The position numbers and the translations under genes are program-made. The notes beneath the pieces are model-generated. The model made no database searches. It worked only from the letters and a program-made list of their open reading frames with translations, and was not told the origin of the DNA. Positions 9,028-17,733 of a stretch of DNA of 64,000 nt are shown here, in pieces (the first letter of the stretch is position 1; each line of letters begins with the position of its first letter). The stretch is from DTU063 sp001512695 (GTDB lineage Bacteria > Bacillota > Thermosediminibacteria > Thermosediminibacterales > Tepidanaerobacteraceae). The stretch covers positions 14,767-78,766 of the forward strand of contig JBASOM010000121.1 of assembly GCA_049658265.1 (NCBI GenBank). Reading direction: 5' to 3'.

Positions 9028-9989
9028 AAAAACAGATATTATTATATTATAGATTGTCTAGACATGTATATAATTATGAGAAAGACCTAACAATCACTAT
9101 CGGTAAAAATGTTCAAATTGATCTTTATTCGGCAAATCAAAACAGACTTAAAGGTGGTCTTCCCGTGGAACATCTAAAACTTTTCATTGCAGCCAGCAAA
9201 GACACACCGGACCTGCCAGGCTTCTTTCAGGTCAAATACGGAGGAGAATTCGCTGCCCGAAAGTTCTTACCCCATCTTACAAACTTTAAATACAATCCCC
9301 ACTTGTGCACTAAATCCTGCTTTGAATTCAGGCAAAGATTCCCGCTGGATTATACGGAATATTTAGCAGGCATCATGCTTTTTCCCTCTGTCCTCCCTGA
9401 ACTTATTGATGATGCCGAATCATATGTAAAGGAACCTATCCCAACTCATGATGTGTTCGTAGCCGTAGGTGTGCATCCGGACATACTCATTGAACTCATA
9501 AAGCGAGTTTCGGATGCCGGCTGCAAAGCGGTGGTAGTTCCTCGGGAAGACCCGGCTTGGCTGACTACATCCCTGGTTGATAAATTAAAGGGCCTGTGTG
9601 AAGAAAAAGGACTAGAATATGCTTTCCCTCGGCCATTCTGTTCACTTTCGAAAGGAAAGTTTGAATATATAAACAATTTCATAGATCAATTCAAGATAGG
9701 AAAACCGCAATACAGGCTTGTAACCGATAACAAGGGGAATGTAAGAGATGTAGATGTTAAATGTTCATCTCCCTGCGGAGCTACCTATCATGTAGCTTCG
9801 GGGCTCATAGGGTTAAATAAGGAAGACATATTCGATACGGCCAACAAGTTGTGGCATACCTATCCTTGCCTTTCTAGCAGTCAAATGGACCCTGATATAA
9901 ACGACTCGCCTATGCACTTAGCGGCATACATCAACTTATATGCGGCAAGGGATGCTCAAAAAAACTCTGAGGAGGGAAGCCAGTGTTAA
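9009..9989 (+). CDS. DUF166 family protein (DfsP-like)
   Basis: A 326-residue protein. From about residue 140 it matches the DUF166 pattern: VFVAVGVHPD, a central FPRPFCSL motif, CSSPCGATYHVASGL near residue 254 and a C-terminal YPCLSSSQMD. DUF166 proteins occur in archaea and anaerobes, and some bacterial members carry selenocysteine. This one uses Cys throughout. The first ~90 residues do not look like the usual N-terminus, and no Shine-Dalgarno site precedes the ATG, so the start is uncertain. It sits inside the carbon-fixation operon and overlaps fchA by 7 bases, which argues for a C1- or metal-related role, though the biochemistry is unknown. Confidence 0.65.
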   Translation: MGLHDDQKQILLYYRLSRHVYNYEKDLTITIGKNVQIDLYSANQNRLKGGLPVEHLKLFIAASKDTPDLPGFFQVKYGGEFAARKFLPHLTNFKYNPHLCTKSCFEFRQRFPLDYTEYLAGIMLFPSVLPELIDDAESYVKEPIPTHDVFVAVGVHPDILIELIKRVSDAGCKAVVVPREDPAWLTTSLVDKLKGLCEEKGLEYAFPRPFCSLSKGKFEYINNFIDQFKIGKPQYRLVTDNKGNVRDVDVKCSSPCGATYHVASGLIGLNKEDIFDTANKLWHTYPCLSSSQMDPDINDSPMHLAAYINLYAARDAQKNSEEGSQC

Positions 9990-10612
9990 TCGAAAAAAGC
10001 TGTAAGGATTTTGTAGAGGTCTTGGCCTCTAAGGAACCGGTCCCCGGAGGAGGAGGCGCTGCGGCCTTAGTTGGTGCCATAGGCATGGCCTTAGGCAACA
10101 TGGTAGGCAACTTAACTGTTGGTAAAAAGAAGTATAAAGACGTGGAAGCAGAAGTCTATGAGATCATGGAAAAGGCGACAAAGTTACAGCAAGATTTACT
10201 GTCAATGGTAGACGGCGATGCCGAGGTTTTTGGCGAAGTGGCCAAGGTATACCGCATGCCAAAGAATACGGATGAAGAAAAAGCTGCTCGGGAAGAGGCT
10301 ATGGAAAAGGCGTTAAAACATGCCTGCAGCGTGCCCATGGACATTATCAAAGCGGCCTTGGAAGCTATTAAGCTTCAGGCACGGCTTGGAGAAATAGGTT
10401 CCATCATGGCTTTAAGTGACGTGGGCGTGGGAGTGCTGTGTTTGAAAGCTGCCTTAATTAGCGGAAAGCTGAATGTAATAATAAATTTGAACGGAATCAA
10501 AGATGAGAGCTTTGTCTCAAAGGTCAGCGAGGAAATGGATGCCTTGGTGGAAGAGGGCATCAAGATTGTCGATGAAACTTACGCAAAAGTTGAAGAACGG
10601 CTTAAAAATTAA
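9983..10612 (+). CDS. fchA: methenyltetrahydrofolate cyclohydrolase
   Basis: A 209-residue protein of the FTCD C-terminal (cyclodeaminase/cyclohydrolase) family, mostly helical, with the signature PVPGGGGAAAL near residue 18. It converts formyl-THF to methenyl-THF. The GTG start at 9983 overlaps the DUF166 gene and has GAGGAGGGAAG in front. The next gene, folD, also has a cyclohydrolase activity by family, so the two overlap in function. Confidence 0.93.
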   Translation: MLIEKSCKDFVEVLASKEPVPGGGGAAALVGAIGMALGNMVGNLTVGKKKYKDVEAEVYEIMEKATKLQQDLLSMVDGDAEVFGEVAKVYRMPKNTDEEKAAREEAMEKALKHACSVPMDIIKAALEAIKLQARLGEIGSIMALSDVGVGVLCLKAALISGKLNVIINLNGIKDESFVSKVSEEMDALVEEGIKIVDETYAKVEERLKN

Positions 10613-10625
10613 GGGGGTTTGGCAA

Positions 10626-11480
10626 ATGACTAAAATACTCAGCGGCAAAGAAGTAGCGGCATCGTTAAAGGAAAAGCTTGTGGCCGAAGTTGAAAAGCTC
10701 AAGGAATCAGGCAAGGCTCCCAGCCTTTGCATAGTGATGGCAGGAGATCGGCCCGATTCAGCATCGTACATCAAAGGTGCCGTTAAGCGGTGCACCGATA
10801 TCGGCATAGACTGTCATGTGGAAAAACTTCCTGAAGAAATCAGTCAGGATGAGTTTTTGGAAGTCCTTGACAGGTTGAACAATGATTCAAAGATACACGG
10901 TATTATCATTATGAGGCCGCTTCCGGAGCAGATTTCGGAAGATGTTGTCAAGTATAAAATAGCTCCTGAAAAGGACGTGGACTGCTTTAATCCCATCAAT
11001 GTCAGTAAAGTGATGAGCGGCGACAGCGATGGGTTTCCTCCATGTACACCTCAAGCGGTAATTGAGATTTTAGACCATTACGGAATCGAAATCAAGGGTA
11101 AAAGGGCAGTGGTTATTGGAAGGAGCATGGTTGTAGGCAGGCCTTTGGCGATGATGCTACTCAAGCGCCATGCTACCGTGACAGTATGCCACACCAGGAC
11201 CAAAGACCTGGCCGGTGAAGCCAAGAGAGCCGAGATACTCATTGCAGCGGCAGGAAAGGCTCGAATGGTTACAAGGGATATGCTTAGCGAAGGGGCAGTT
11301 GTAATAGACGTTGGAATTAACTTTGATGAAAATGGGAAGCTCTGCGGCGATGTGGACTTTGACGATGTAAGTGAAATCGCGGGCCAGATTACTCCCGTCC
11401 CCGGAGGTGTTGGTTCTGTAACATCCACGGTACTTGCCAAGCACGTAGTCGAAGCATTTAAACAACAAGAGGGGCTATAG
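10626..11480 (+). CDS. folD: bifunctional methylenetetrahydrofolate dehydrogenase/cyclohydrolase
   Basis: A 284-residue FolD. Family landmarks are PSLCIVMAGDRPDSASYIKG, with the active-site region around Tyr49 to Lys51, the GFPPCTPQAVIEIL loop, and VVIGRSMVVGRPLAMMLL for the dinucleotide. The real start is the ATG at 10626 after AAGGGGG. A longer open frame from 10503 runs inside fchA and is spurious. It oxidises or reduces the C1 unit between methenyl and methylene level with NAD(P). Confidence 0.95.
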   Translation: MTKILSGKEVAASLKEKLVAEVEKLKESGKAPSLCIVMAGDRPDSASYIKGAVKRCTDIGIDCHVEKLPEEISQDEFLEVLDRLNNDSKIHGIIIMRPLPEQISEDVVKYKIAPEKDVDCFNPINVSKVMSGDSDGFPPCTPQAVIEILDHYGIEIKGKRAVVIGRSMVVGRPLAMMLLKRHATVTVCHTRTKDLAGEAKRAEILIAAAGKARMVTRDMLSEGAVVIDVGINFDENGKLCGDVDFDDVSEIAGQITPVPGGVGSVTSTVLAKHVVEAFKQQEGL

Positions 11481-11492
11481 GAGGAAAATTTT

Positions 11493-12140
11493 ATGATTAT
11501 ATCCAAACAAAAACCTTTTGAGGAAATACTAAATTTTTTGAAGGGTAAAGATAAAATTTTCATAACGGGTTGCAGCTTGTGTGCCACATCCTGTATGACA
11601 GGTGGCCAGCAGCAGATCGATGAAATGAAAAACAAGCTTGAAGAACACGGCAAAACCGTAACCGGAACCACAGTTTTAGACCCGTCCTGTCACAGATTGC
11701 AGGTTAGAGCAACTCTCAAAAAACAAAAGGTCGAACTAGCAAGTGCCGATGCGGTTTTATGCATGGCCTGCGGAGACGGTGCCCAGACGGTGGCAGCTTT
11801 TGCGAAAATCCCGGTATACCCTGCCAATGACACCCTGTTCATAGGTGAAGTAGAGAGAATAGGCCATTTTCACGAGGCTTGCAAAGCCTGCGGCCAGTGC
11901 GAACTTGGATGGACTGCCGGCATTTGCCCCATAACAAAGTGCGCCAAGAGCTTGCTAAATGGCCCATGCGGTGGAGCAACAAACGGCAAATGCGAGGTGG
12001 ATCCAGACAATGACTGTGCATGGGTTTTAATATACAACCGACTGAAAGAACAAGATATGCTTGACACACTGCTGGAGATAAAGGGCCCCAAGGATTACAG
12101 CAAGGCGGCACATCCCAGAAAGTATGTCGTCGGTAGATAG
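11493..12140 (+). CDS. metV: MetV, iron-sulfur zinc subunit of methylenetetrahydrofolate reductase
   Basis: A 215-residue Cys-rich protein matching the MTHFR C-terminal domain family. Cysteines occur in CSLCATSC near residue 28, CMACGDG near 90, and the dense CKACGQCELGWTAGICPITKC with GPCGGATNGKCEVDPDNDC after residue 130. MetV pairs with MetF in acetogens and is needed for electron delivery to its flavin. No rnfC2 follows, so this is the two-subunit MetFV form. Confidence 0.9.
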   Translation: MIISKQKPFEEILNFLKGKDKIFITGCSLCATSCMTGGQQQIDEMKNKLEEHGKTVTGTTVLDPSCHRLQVRATLKKQKVELASADAVLCMACGDGAQTVAAFAKIPVYPANDTLFIGEVERIGHFHEACKACGQCELGWTAGICPITKCAKSLLNGPCGGATNGKCEVDPDNDCAWVLIYNRLKEQDMLDTLLEIKGPKDYSKAAHPRKYVVGR

Positions 12141-12152
12141 GAGGAAGGTCGG

Positions 12153-13025
12153 ATGAATCTGAAGGAAAAATTGGCAAGAGGAGACTTTGTTATCACTGCT
12201 GAAATGGCTCCACCAAAAGGCATTGACTTTGGCCACATTAGGGAGTGTGCCAGGGCGGTCAAGGGAAGGGTAGATGGAGTAAATGTCACGGATTTTCAAA
12301 GTGCCGTAGTGAGGGCTTCTTCCCTGGGAGGAGCAAAAATGCTGCTGGATGAGGGCCTGGAACCGATTATGCAGATTACCGGCAGGGACAGAAACCGCAT
12401 AGCTATTCAGGGCGAGCTGCTTTCAGCGGCAGCTTTGGGCATCAAAAATGTATTGGCACTGACCGGAGACCATCCCAGCATAGGGGACCATCCGGATGCC
12501 CGCGGAGTATTTGACATGGATTCGGTAAATATTCTTCAAGCGGCAACAAAACTTATGGAGGGACAGGATTTAAACGGCAATGAGCTTTCAGGGACACCCG
12601 AGTACTTCTTGGGAGCCAGTGTGACACCTTTATACGATCCCTTAGAGCTGCAGATAATTAAGATGAAGAAAAAAATACAGGCGGGTGCGAAGTTTTTCCA
12701 AACCCAGGCTGTTTATGATATAGATGTCATTAGGAGTTTCATGGACGAAATAAAGGATCTAAACACCAAAGTGCTGGTAGGAGTCATACCGCTAAAATCT
12801 GCCGGTATGGCAAAATATATGAACAACAACGTTCCGGGTATCCAGGTGCCTGATGAGATAATTGAGAGAATGAGAAAAGCTGAAGACAAGACAAAAGAAG
12901 GGCTAAATATCGCAGCTGAATTTATCGAACAAATAAAAGAAGAGAAAATATGCGACGGAGTCCACATCATGGCCATTGGGGCAGAGGAAAATGTCCCCAC
13001 ACTTCTTGACATGTGTGGATTCTAG
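12153..13025 (+). CDS. metF: 5,10-methylenetetrahydrofolate reductase
   Basis: A 290-residue MTHFR-fold protein that reduces methylene-THF to methyl-THF. It has the family N-terminus (FVITAEMAPPKGIDF), the ALTGDHPSIGDHP nucleotide and flavin region and the FFQTQAVYD motif. AGGAGG lies just after the metV stop, so translation is probably coupled. The electron donor in this organism is unknown; the adjacent lpdA is a candidate by position. Confidence 0.93.
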   Translation: MNLKEKLARGDFVITAEMAPPKGIDFGHIRECARAVKGRVDGVNVTDFQSAVVRASSLGGAKMLLDEGLEPIMQITGRDRNRIAIQGELLSAAALGIKNVLALTGDHPSIGDHPDARGVFDMDSVNILQAATKLMEGQDLNGNELSGTPEYFLGASVTPLYDPLELQIIKMKKKIQAGAKFFQTQAVYDIDVIRSFMDEIKDLNTKVLVGVIPLKSAGMAKYMNNNVPGIQVPDEIIERMRKAEDKTKEGLNIAAEFIEQIKEEKICDGVHIMAIGAEENVPTLLDMCGF

Positions 13026-13043
13026 ATGACAGGAGGCTTGGTG

Positions 13044-14426
13044 GTGACTAAAAGAATAGCAATATTAGGTGCTGGCCCCGGTGGATACGTGGGGGCCATC
13101 AAAGCGGCAAAAATGGGAGCTCAGGTTACACTAATTGAAAAGGACACGGTAGGAGGGACCTGTCTTAATAGGGGCTGTATTCCAACAAAGGCGCTCCTTG
13201 CATCAAGCGATGTTTTGACAAAGATAAGACAGGCCAAGGATTTTGGAATTTTAGTAGATGGTGATATCAGGCCCGACATCGATTTCATAATGGACCGGAA
13301 GGATAAAGTAGTGGAGCGCTTGGTCCAGGGCATAGAGTTTTTGCTCGACAAAAACAATGTCAGGCTTGTCAAAGGCACAGGCAAAATAACAGACAGGAAT
13401 AAAGTTGAAGTGACTAAAGAAGATGGCAGCAAAGAGGACGTTGAAGCGGATGCCATAATTATTGCCACCGGCTCATCACCTGCCCAAATTCCCATCTTCC
13501 CCTATGATGGCGAAAGGGTTATTACAAGTGATGAAGCGCTAAATTTGAGGCAGATTCCAAAGAGCATGATCATTGTTGGAGCCGGGGTTATCGGATGCGA
13601 ATTTGCAATGTTTTTCAACAACCTGGGCACTTCCATTACCATAGTGGAAATGATGGATCATGCCCTGCCCCTGGAAGATAAGGAAATCGGCAGTGAAATG
13701 GCAAAAGCGATGAAGCGCAAGAAGATAAAGCTAATGCTGAAGACCAAGATTGAAAGTGCCGAAAAAACCGATACCGGCGTTAAGGCTATTCTCGATAACG
13801 GGAAAGAAATCGAGGCAGATATAATGCTGGTTGCTATCGGCCGCAAGGCCAATATTGCCGATATAGGCCTTGAGCAGTTGGGAGTTGCCACTGATAGAGG
13901 CAGGATACTTGTCGATGAATATATGGAGACAAATGTGAAAGGAATTTACGCAATCGGAGATGTGGTGCCAGGAGCACAACTTGCCCACCTAGCCTCAGCC
14001 GAGGCAGAATGCGCTGTGGAAAATATCATGGGAAACAATATCCAAATGGATTACTCTGCGGTCCCTAGAGGAGTGTTTACAGACCCCGAGGTATCGGGAG
14101 TGGGGCTTACTGAAGAAGAAGCAGTTGCCAAGGGTTACAGCATTAAAAAAGGAGATTTTGCCTTTAGAGGTCTCGGAAAAGCCCAGGCAATGGGAGAGTT
14201 TTTCGGCAAGGTTAAAGTCATCGTCGATGAGCAAACAGACAAATTACTGGGAGCTTCAATCATCGGGCCCAATGCGACGGATATCATCCACGAACTTGCA
14301 GTAGGCGTAAGATATGGACTTACAGCAGAGCAGCTCGGCAGAGTCATTCACTCACATCCCACATTAAGCGAAGCGGTAATGGAAGCCCTTCAAGATGTAA
14401 ACGGCAAATCAGCCCATAAAGTATAA
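13044..14426 (+). CDS. lpdA: dihydrolipoyl dehydrogenase
   Basis: A 460-residue flavoprotein disulfide reductase. The FAD site GAGPGGYVGAIKA is near residue 8, the redox-active pair CLNRGCIP near 41-46, the second Rossmann motif GAGVIGCEFA near 175, and the catalytic HSHPTLSEA near the C-terminus. The GTG at 13044 has AGGAGG 7 bases upstream and gives the normal N-terminus. The ATG at 13026 is therefore unlikely. A lipoamide dehydrogenase between metF and acsD, with gcvH downstream but no glycine decarboxylase genes, is a known but poorly understood feature of acetogen clusters. Confidence 0.93.
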   Translation: MTKRIAILGAGPGGYVGAIKAAKMGAQVTLIEKDTVGGTCLNRGCIPTKALLASSDVLTKIRQAKDFGILVDGDIRPDIDFIMDRKDKVVERLVQGIEFLLDKNNVRLVKGTGKITDRNKVEVTKEDGSKEDVEADAIIIATGSSPAQIPIFPYDGERVITSDEALNLRQIPKSMIIVGAGVIGCEFAMFFNNLGTSITIVEMMDHALPLEDKEIGSEMAKAMKRKKIKLMLKTKIESAEKTDTGVKAILDNGKEIEADIMLVAIGRKANIADIGLEQLGVATDRGRILVDEYMETNVKGIYAIGDVVPGAQLAHLASAEAECAVENIMGNNIQMDYSAVPRGVFTDPEVSGVGLTEEEAVAKGYSIKKGDFAFRGLGKAQAMGEFFGKVKVIVDEQTDKLLGASIIGPNATDIIHELAVGVRYGLTAEQLGRVIHSHPTLSEAVMEALQDVNGKSAHKV

Positions 14427-14438
14427 GGAGATGATAGT

Positions 14439-15218
14439 ATGGCTTACACTGTAGCCGTTGCCGGAAAAGGCGGAACCGGCAAAACCACCCTGGCAGGTTT
14501 TTTAATCGATTACCTGGTAGAAAAAAGTTTAACACCGGTCCTGGCGGTTGACGCAGACCCCAATGCCAATTTAAATGAAGTCTTAGGTGAAGACATCGAG
14601 ATAACCTTGGCAGATATCAGAGAAGATGTGAGCATAAAGAATCGCGACGGGAATTTGCCGGGTGGCATGAGCAAAACTGACTATATTAATTACAAACTCC
14701 AGCAGGCCATAATTGAAGGCAAGGGATTTGACTTATTGGTCATGGGGAGGCCGGAAGGAGAAGGTTGCTACTGCTTTGCCAACGGCATTTTGAGAGAAGC
14801 AACCGACAGGCTCTCAGACAACTACAAAGTATTAGTCATCGACAATGAAGCAGGCCTTGAGCACCTGAGCCGGCGAACCACCAAGAACGTGGACATAATG
14901 TTTGCAGTGAGCGAATGCTCCAAGCGTGGAATCCAGGCGGCGGCTAGAGTGAAGCAGCTCATCGAAGAATTAAAGCTAGATGTGAAGGAACTTTACCTCA
15001 TAGTAAACCGGGTCCCTGACGAAGGGCTGTCCGATGACATAAAGGCAGCTATAGAAGGCTACGGCTTAAAATTAGCCGGCACTGTTCCCCTTGACGCGAA
15101 AGTCTTCGAGTATGACAACAAGGGCATACCCCTTGTCAAGCTGCCCAAAGACTCCGTGGCAGTAAATGCCGCAAGGCAAATTTTTGACGAGGTGTTAATT
15201 TCCCATATAAAGGCTTAA
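14439..15218 (+). CDS. second CooC/AcsF-type ATPase
   Basis: A 259-residue P-loop ATPase paralogous to the protein at 6392. It has Walker A GKGGTGKTTLAG and a CxC (GCYCFANGILR) near residue 110. Its position directly before acsD, acsC, acsE and acsB, rather than next to cooS, suggests it acts on the acetyl-CoA synthase A cluster, as proposed for AcsF. Sequence alone cannot exclude overlap with the first CooC. Confidence 0.88.
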   Translation: MAYTVAVAGKGGTGKTTLAGFLIDYLVEKSLTPVLAVDADPNANLNEVLGEDIEITLADIREDVSIKNRDGNLPGGMSKTDYINYKLQQAIIEGKGFDLLVMGRPEGEGCYCFANGILREATDRLSDNYKVLVIDNEAGLEHLSRRTTKNVDIMFAVSECSKRGIQAAARVKQLIEELKLDVKELYLIVNRVPDEGLSDDIKAAIEGYGLKLAGTVPLDAKVFEYDNKGIPLVKLPKDSVAVNAARQIFDEVLISHIKA

Positions 15219-15253
15219 AGCCCATATGTCAATAAATAATTGGAGGAGATACT

Positions 15254-16192
15254 ATGGCTTATAAAATGCCAACACAAAAGTATTCTGGCAAAATCAATGA
15301 AGTTACAATTGGAACCGACCTAAAAATAGGCGGCGAATCGGTCCTTCCCTTTTACAGCTTTGACGGCGATATCGGAAACAAACCGGCCATCGGCATGGAA
15401 ATATGGGATGTATATCCAGAATCCTGGCCTGAAGCTGTGCTAAACATTTTCAAAGATGTGGTCGATGACCCGGTAAAATGGGCCAAGTTTTGCATAGAAA
15501 ACTACAATCCCGATTTTATATGCCTGAAGTTTGAAGGTGCAAATCCTGACGGCCTTGATAGGTCACCGGAAGAATGCGCCGAGGTTGCGAAAAATGTAGC
15601 CGACAATGTCAATGTACCCCTGGTTATTGCGGGCTGTCAAAACAGCGAAAAGACCGCCAAAGTCTTTACAAAAGTCGCTGAAGCATTGGCCAATAAAAAC
15701 TTCGTATTCCTGTCTGCTGTAGAATCCAATTATAAAGAAGTGGGAGCGGCGGTTGGCCTTGCCTATGGCAACATAGTCGCTGCCGAATCCTCCGTCGACC
15801 TAAACCTTGCAAAGCAGCTAAACATACTAATCACCCAGCTTGGCATCCAGCCGGATAGAATGGTCATGGATCCCGGATGTTCGGCGGTGGGATATGGCTT
15901 TGAGTACGTAGTTACCACTATGGACAGGATAAGACTCGCAGCTCTCCAGCAAAATGACAGCACCCTGCAGGTGCCAATGATTTTACCCGTATCCTTTGAA
16001 AGCTGGAAGGTAAAGGAATCTATCGCCACGGAAGACGATGCGCCCGAATGGGGCAGCCAGGAAGACAGGGGCGTCGGCATGGAGATTTCCACTGCAGTTG
16101 GAGTTCTCGCAGCCGGTGCCAATGCGGTAATTCTCAGGCATCCCCGTTCAGTTGAAGTAGTTCGCAATTTTGTAAACCAGATGACCGAATAA
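15254..16192 (+). CDS. acsD: corrinoid iron-sulfur protein small subunit
   Basis: A 312-residue acetyl-CoA decarbonylase/synthase delta subunit with a TIM-barrel fold. It pairs with AcsC to hold the corrinoid that carries the methyl group from methyl-THF to the A cluster. Family features are IGMEIWDVYPESWPE near residue 52, FICLKFEGANPDG near 92 and the C-terminal GANAVILRHPRSVE. The gene is 18 bases before acsC. Confidence 0.95.
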   Translation: MAYKMPTQKYSGKINEVTIGTDLKIGGESVLPFYSFDGDIGNKPAIGMEIWDVYPESWPEAVLNIFKDVVDDPVKWAKFCIENYNPDFICLKFEGANPDGLDRSPEECAEVAKNVADNVNVPLVIAGCQNSEKTAKVFTKVAEALANKNFVFLSAVESNYKEVGAAVGLAYGNIVAAESSVDLNLAKQLNILITQLGIQPDRMVMDPGCSAVGYGFEYVVTTMDRIRLAALQQNDSTLQVPMILPVSFESWKVKESIATEDDAPEWGSQEDRGVGMEISTAVGVLAAGANAVILRHPRSVEVVRNFVNQMTE

Positions 16193-16210
16193 GTAAAGGA
16201 GAGATGAATT

Positions 16211-17569
16211 ATGGCCCTCAATGGCATGCAAATATATAAATTACTGCCAAAGAAAAACTGTAAAGAGTGCGGATTCCCCACCTGCCTGGCCTTTGCCATG
16301 AAACTGGCACAGGGGAACGTGGAGGCGGAAAAGTGCCCTTACATGTCGGATGAAGCCAAGGCACAGCTTGCTGAAGCCACAGCACCTCCCATGAGAACCG
16401 TAAAATTCGGTGCAAAAGATTTCGAATATGCTCTTGGCGGAGAGACGGTGCTTTTCAGGCATGAAAAAACCTTTGTCAACCGCCCCAGATTTGCGGTAAT
16501 GTTTTCAGACACAATGAGCCCTGAAGAAGTTGATAAAAAGATCAATAACATCAATGCCGTAGACTATAACAGGATCAACGAAGAAATGTACGTGGAAATA
16601 GCTGCATTCAGGTGCGAGAGCCAGGACAAAGATGCATTTATCGGCCTCATTAAAAAAGTCATGGAAAATTGTCCCAAGGTAGTACCCATGATCATCACTG
16701 AAAATGCAGAGATTGCAGCCGCAGCAGTAAATGAGTGTGCAGATAGAGGTCCCATACTCTATGGTGCCAATGGGGAAAACTACGAGGCGATGGTAAACTT
16801 GGCAAAGGATAAGAAGCTGCTGCTCGGAGTTACCGCATCAGGTAAAGAAAGCTTGTATGAACTGGTAGAGAAGATTCAAAATACCGGCTATAGGGAATTG
16901 TTGCTGGATGCAGGCAGCCGCAACTTGAAAAATGCCTTTGATGATATGGTAAACATAAGAAGGACTGCCCTTTTGTCCGGCGACAGGACCTTCGGATATC
17001 CCACAGTTGCCTTTGTCTGCGATATGGCAGAAGATAAGATGATGCAGCTGGCCTGCGCGACACTCTTTGTTCAAAAATATGCGTCTATAATCGTCTTAAG
17101 CGATATCGATTACTCAATGGCATTGCCACTGTTCGCTCACAGGCAAAACATCTTTACAGATCCTCAAAGACCGATGCGGATAGAACAGGGCATATACAAG
17201 ATAGGTGACGCCAATGAAGAATCACCGCTTCTTGTTACTGTTGACTTTGCATTGACCTATTTCATAGTTTCGGGAGAAGTTGAAAGGTCGAAGGTGCCTT
17301 CTTGGGTCTTGATACCCGATGCAGGTGGATACTCGGTGCTTACTGCTTGGGCTGCCGGCAAGTTTAACGGCAAATCAATAGCTAATGCGGTAAAAGAATT
17401 TGAAGTAGAAAACAAACTAAAGACCAGAGAACTTATAATCCCCGGCAAAGTAGCCGTGCTCAAAGCCGATATAGAAGATGAGCTGCCGGGCTGGAAAGTT
17501 GTGGTTGGCACCGAAGAAGCTGCCACCTTACCTAATTTCTTGAAGAACTATCGACAGGCCGTATCTTAA
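16211..17569 (+). CDS. acsC: corrinoid iron-sulfur protein large subunit
   Basis: A 452-residue gamma subunit. The N-terminal 4Fe-4S motif CKECGFPTCLAFA, followed by a fourth Cys in AEKCP near residue 43, is intact. A central TIM barrel and a C-terminal cobalamin-binding part follow (VLIPDAGGYSVLTAWAAGKF near residue 375). It transfers the methyl group to acetyl-CoA synthase and is reactivated by the AcsV-type protein encoded at 21183. Confidence 0.95.
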   Translation: MALNGMQIYKLLPKKNCKECGFPTCLAFAMKLAQGNVEAEKCPYMSDEAKAQLAEATAPPMRTVKFGAKDFEYALGGETVLFRHEKTFVNRPRFAVMFSDTMSPEEVDKKINNINAVDYNRINEEMYVEIAAFRCESQDKDAFIGLIKKVMENCPKVVPMIITENAEIAAAAVNECADRGPILYGANGENYEAMVNLAKDKKLLLGVTASGKESLYELVEKIQNTGYRELLLDAGSRNLKNAFDDMVNIRRTALLSGDRTFGYPTVAFVCDMAEDKMMQLACATLFVQKYASIIVLSDIDYSMALPLFAHRQNIFTDPQRPMRIEQGIYKIGDANEESPLLVTVDFALTYFIVSGEVERSKVPSWVLIPDAGGYSVLTAWAAGKFNGKSIANAVKEFEVENKLKTRELIIPGKVAVLKADIEDELPGWKVVVGTEEAATLPNFLKNYRQAVS

Positions 17570-17733
17570 ATAGTACCTTTACGTTGTGTGGAAAGATTGT
17601 CCGGTGAAGATATGGGCAGGAATTTCTTTCAAGCAAGTACCTTGTTGTGTACGAGAGCCAAGGTCTTGCATTGGGAATGGTGCCCTTATCTTTACCGGGT
17701 CGGGAAAAACAGAACAATTTAGGAGGAAGGCAA
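17570..17733 (+). other. 164-base spacer between acsC and acsE
   Basis: No gene or clear promoter is visible. A longer in-frame reading from 17647 into acsE adds 29 residues foreign to AcsE. AGGAGGAAGG at 17721-17730 marks the true start at 17734. Confidence 0.5.

Noticed and set aside
9768..9785. Selenocysteine in the DUF166 protein
   Set aside because: Some family members are selenoproteins, but the CSSPCG motif here uses ordinary Cys codons and there is no in-frame TGA inside the gene.
11078..11671. 197-codon minus-strand open frame over folD and metV
   Set aside because: Antisense to two recognised genes, rich in Ser, Leu and Thr as expected for a shadow frame.
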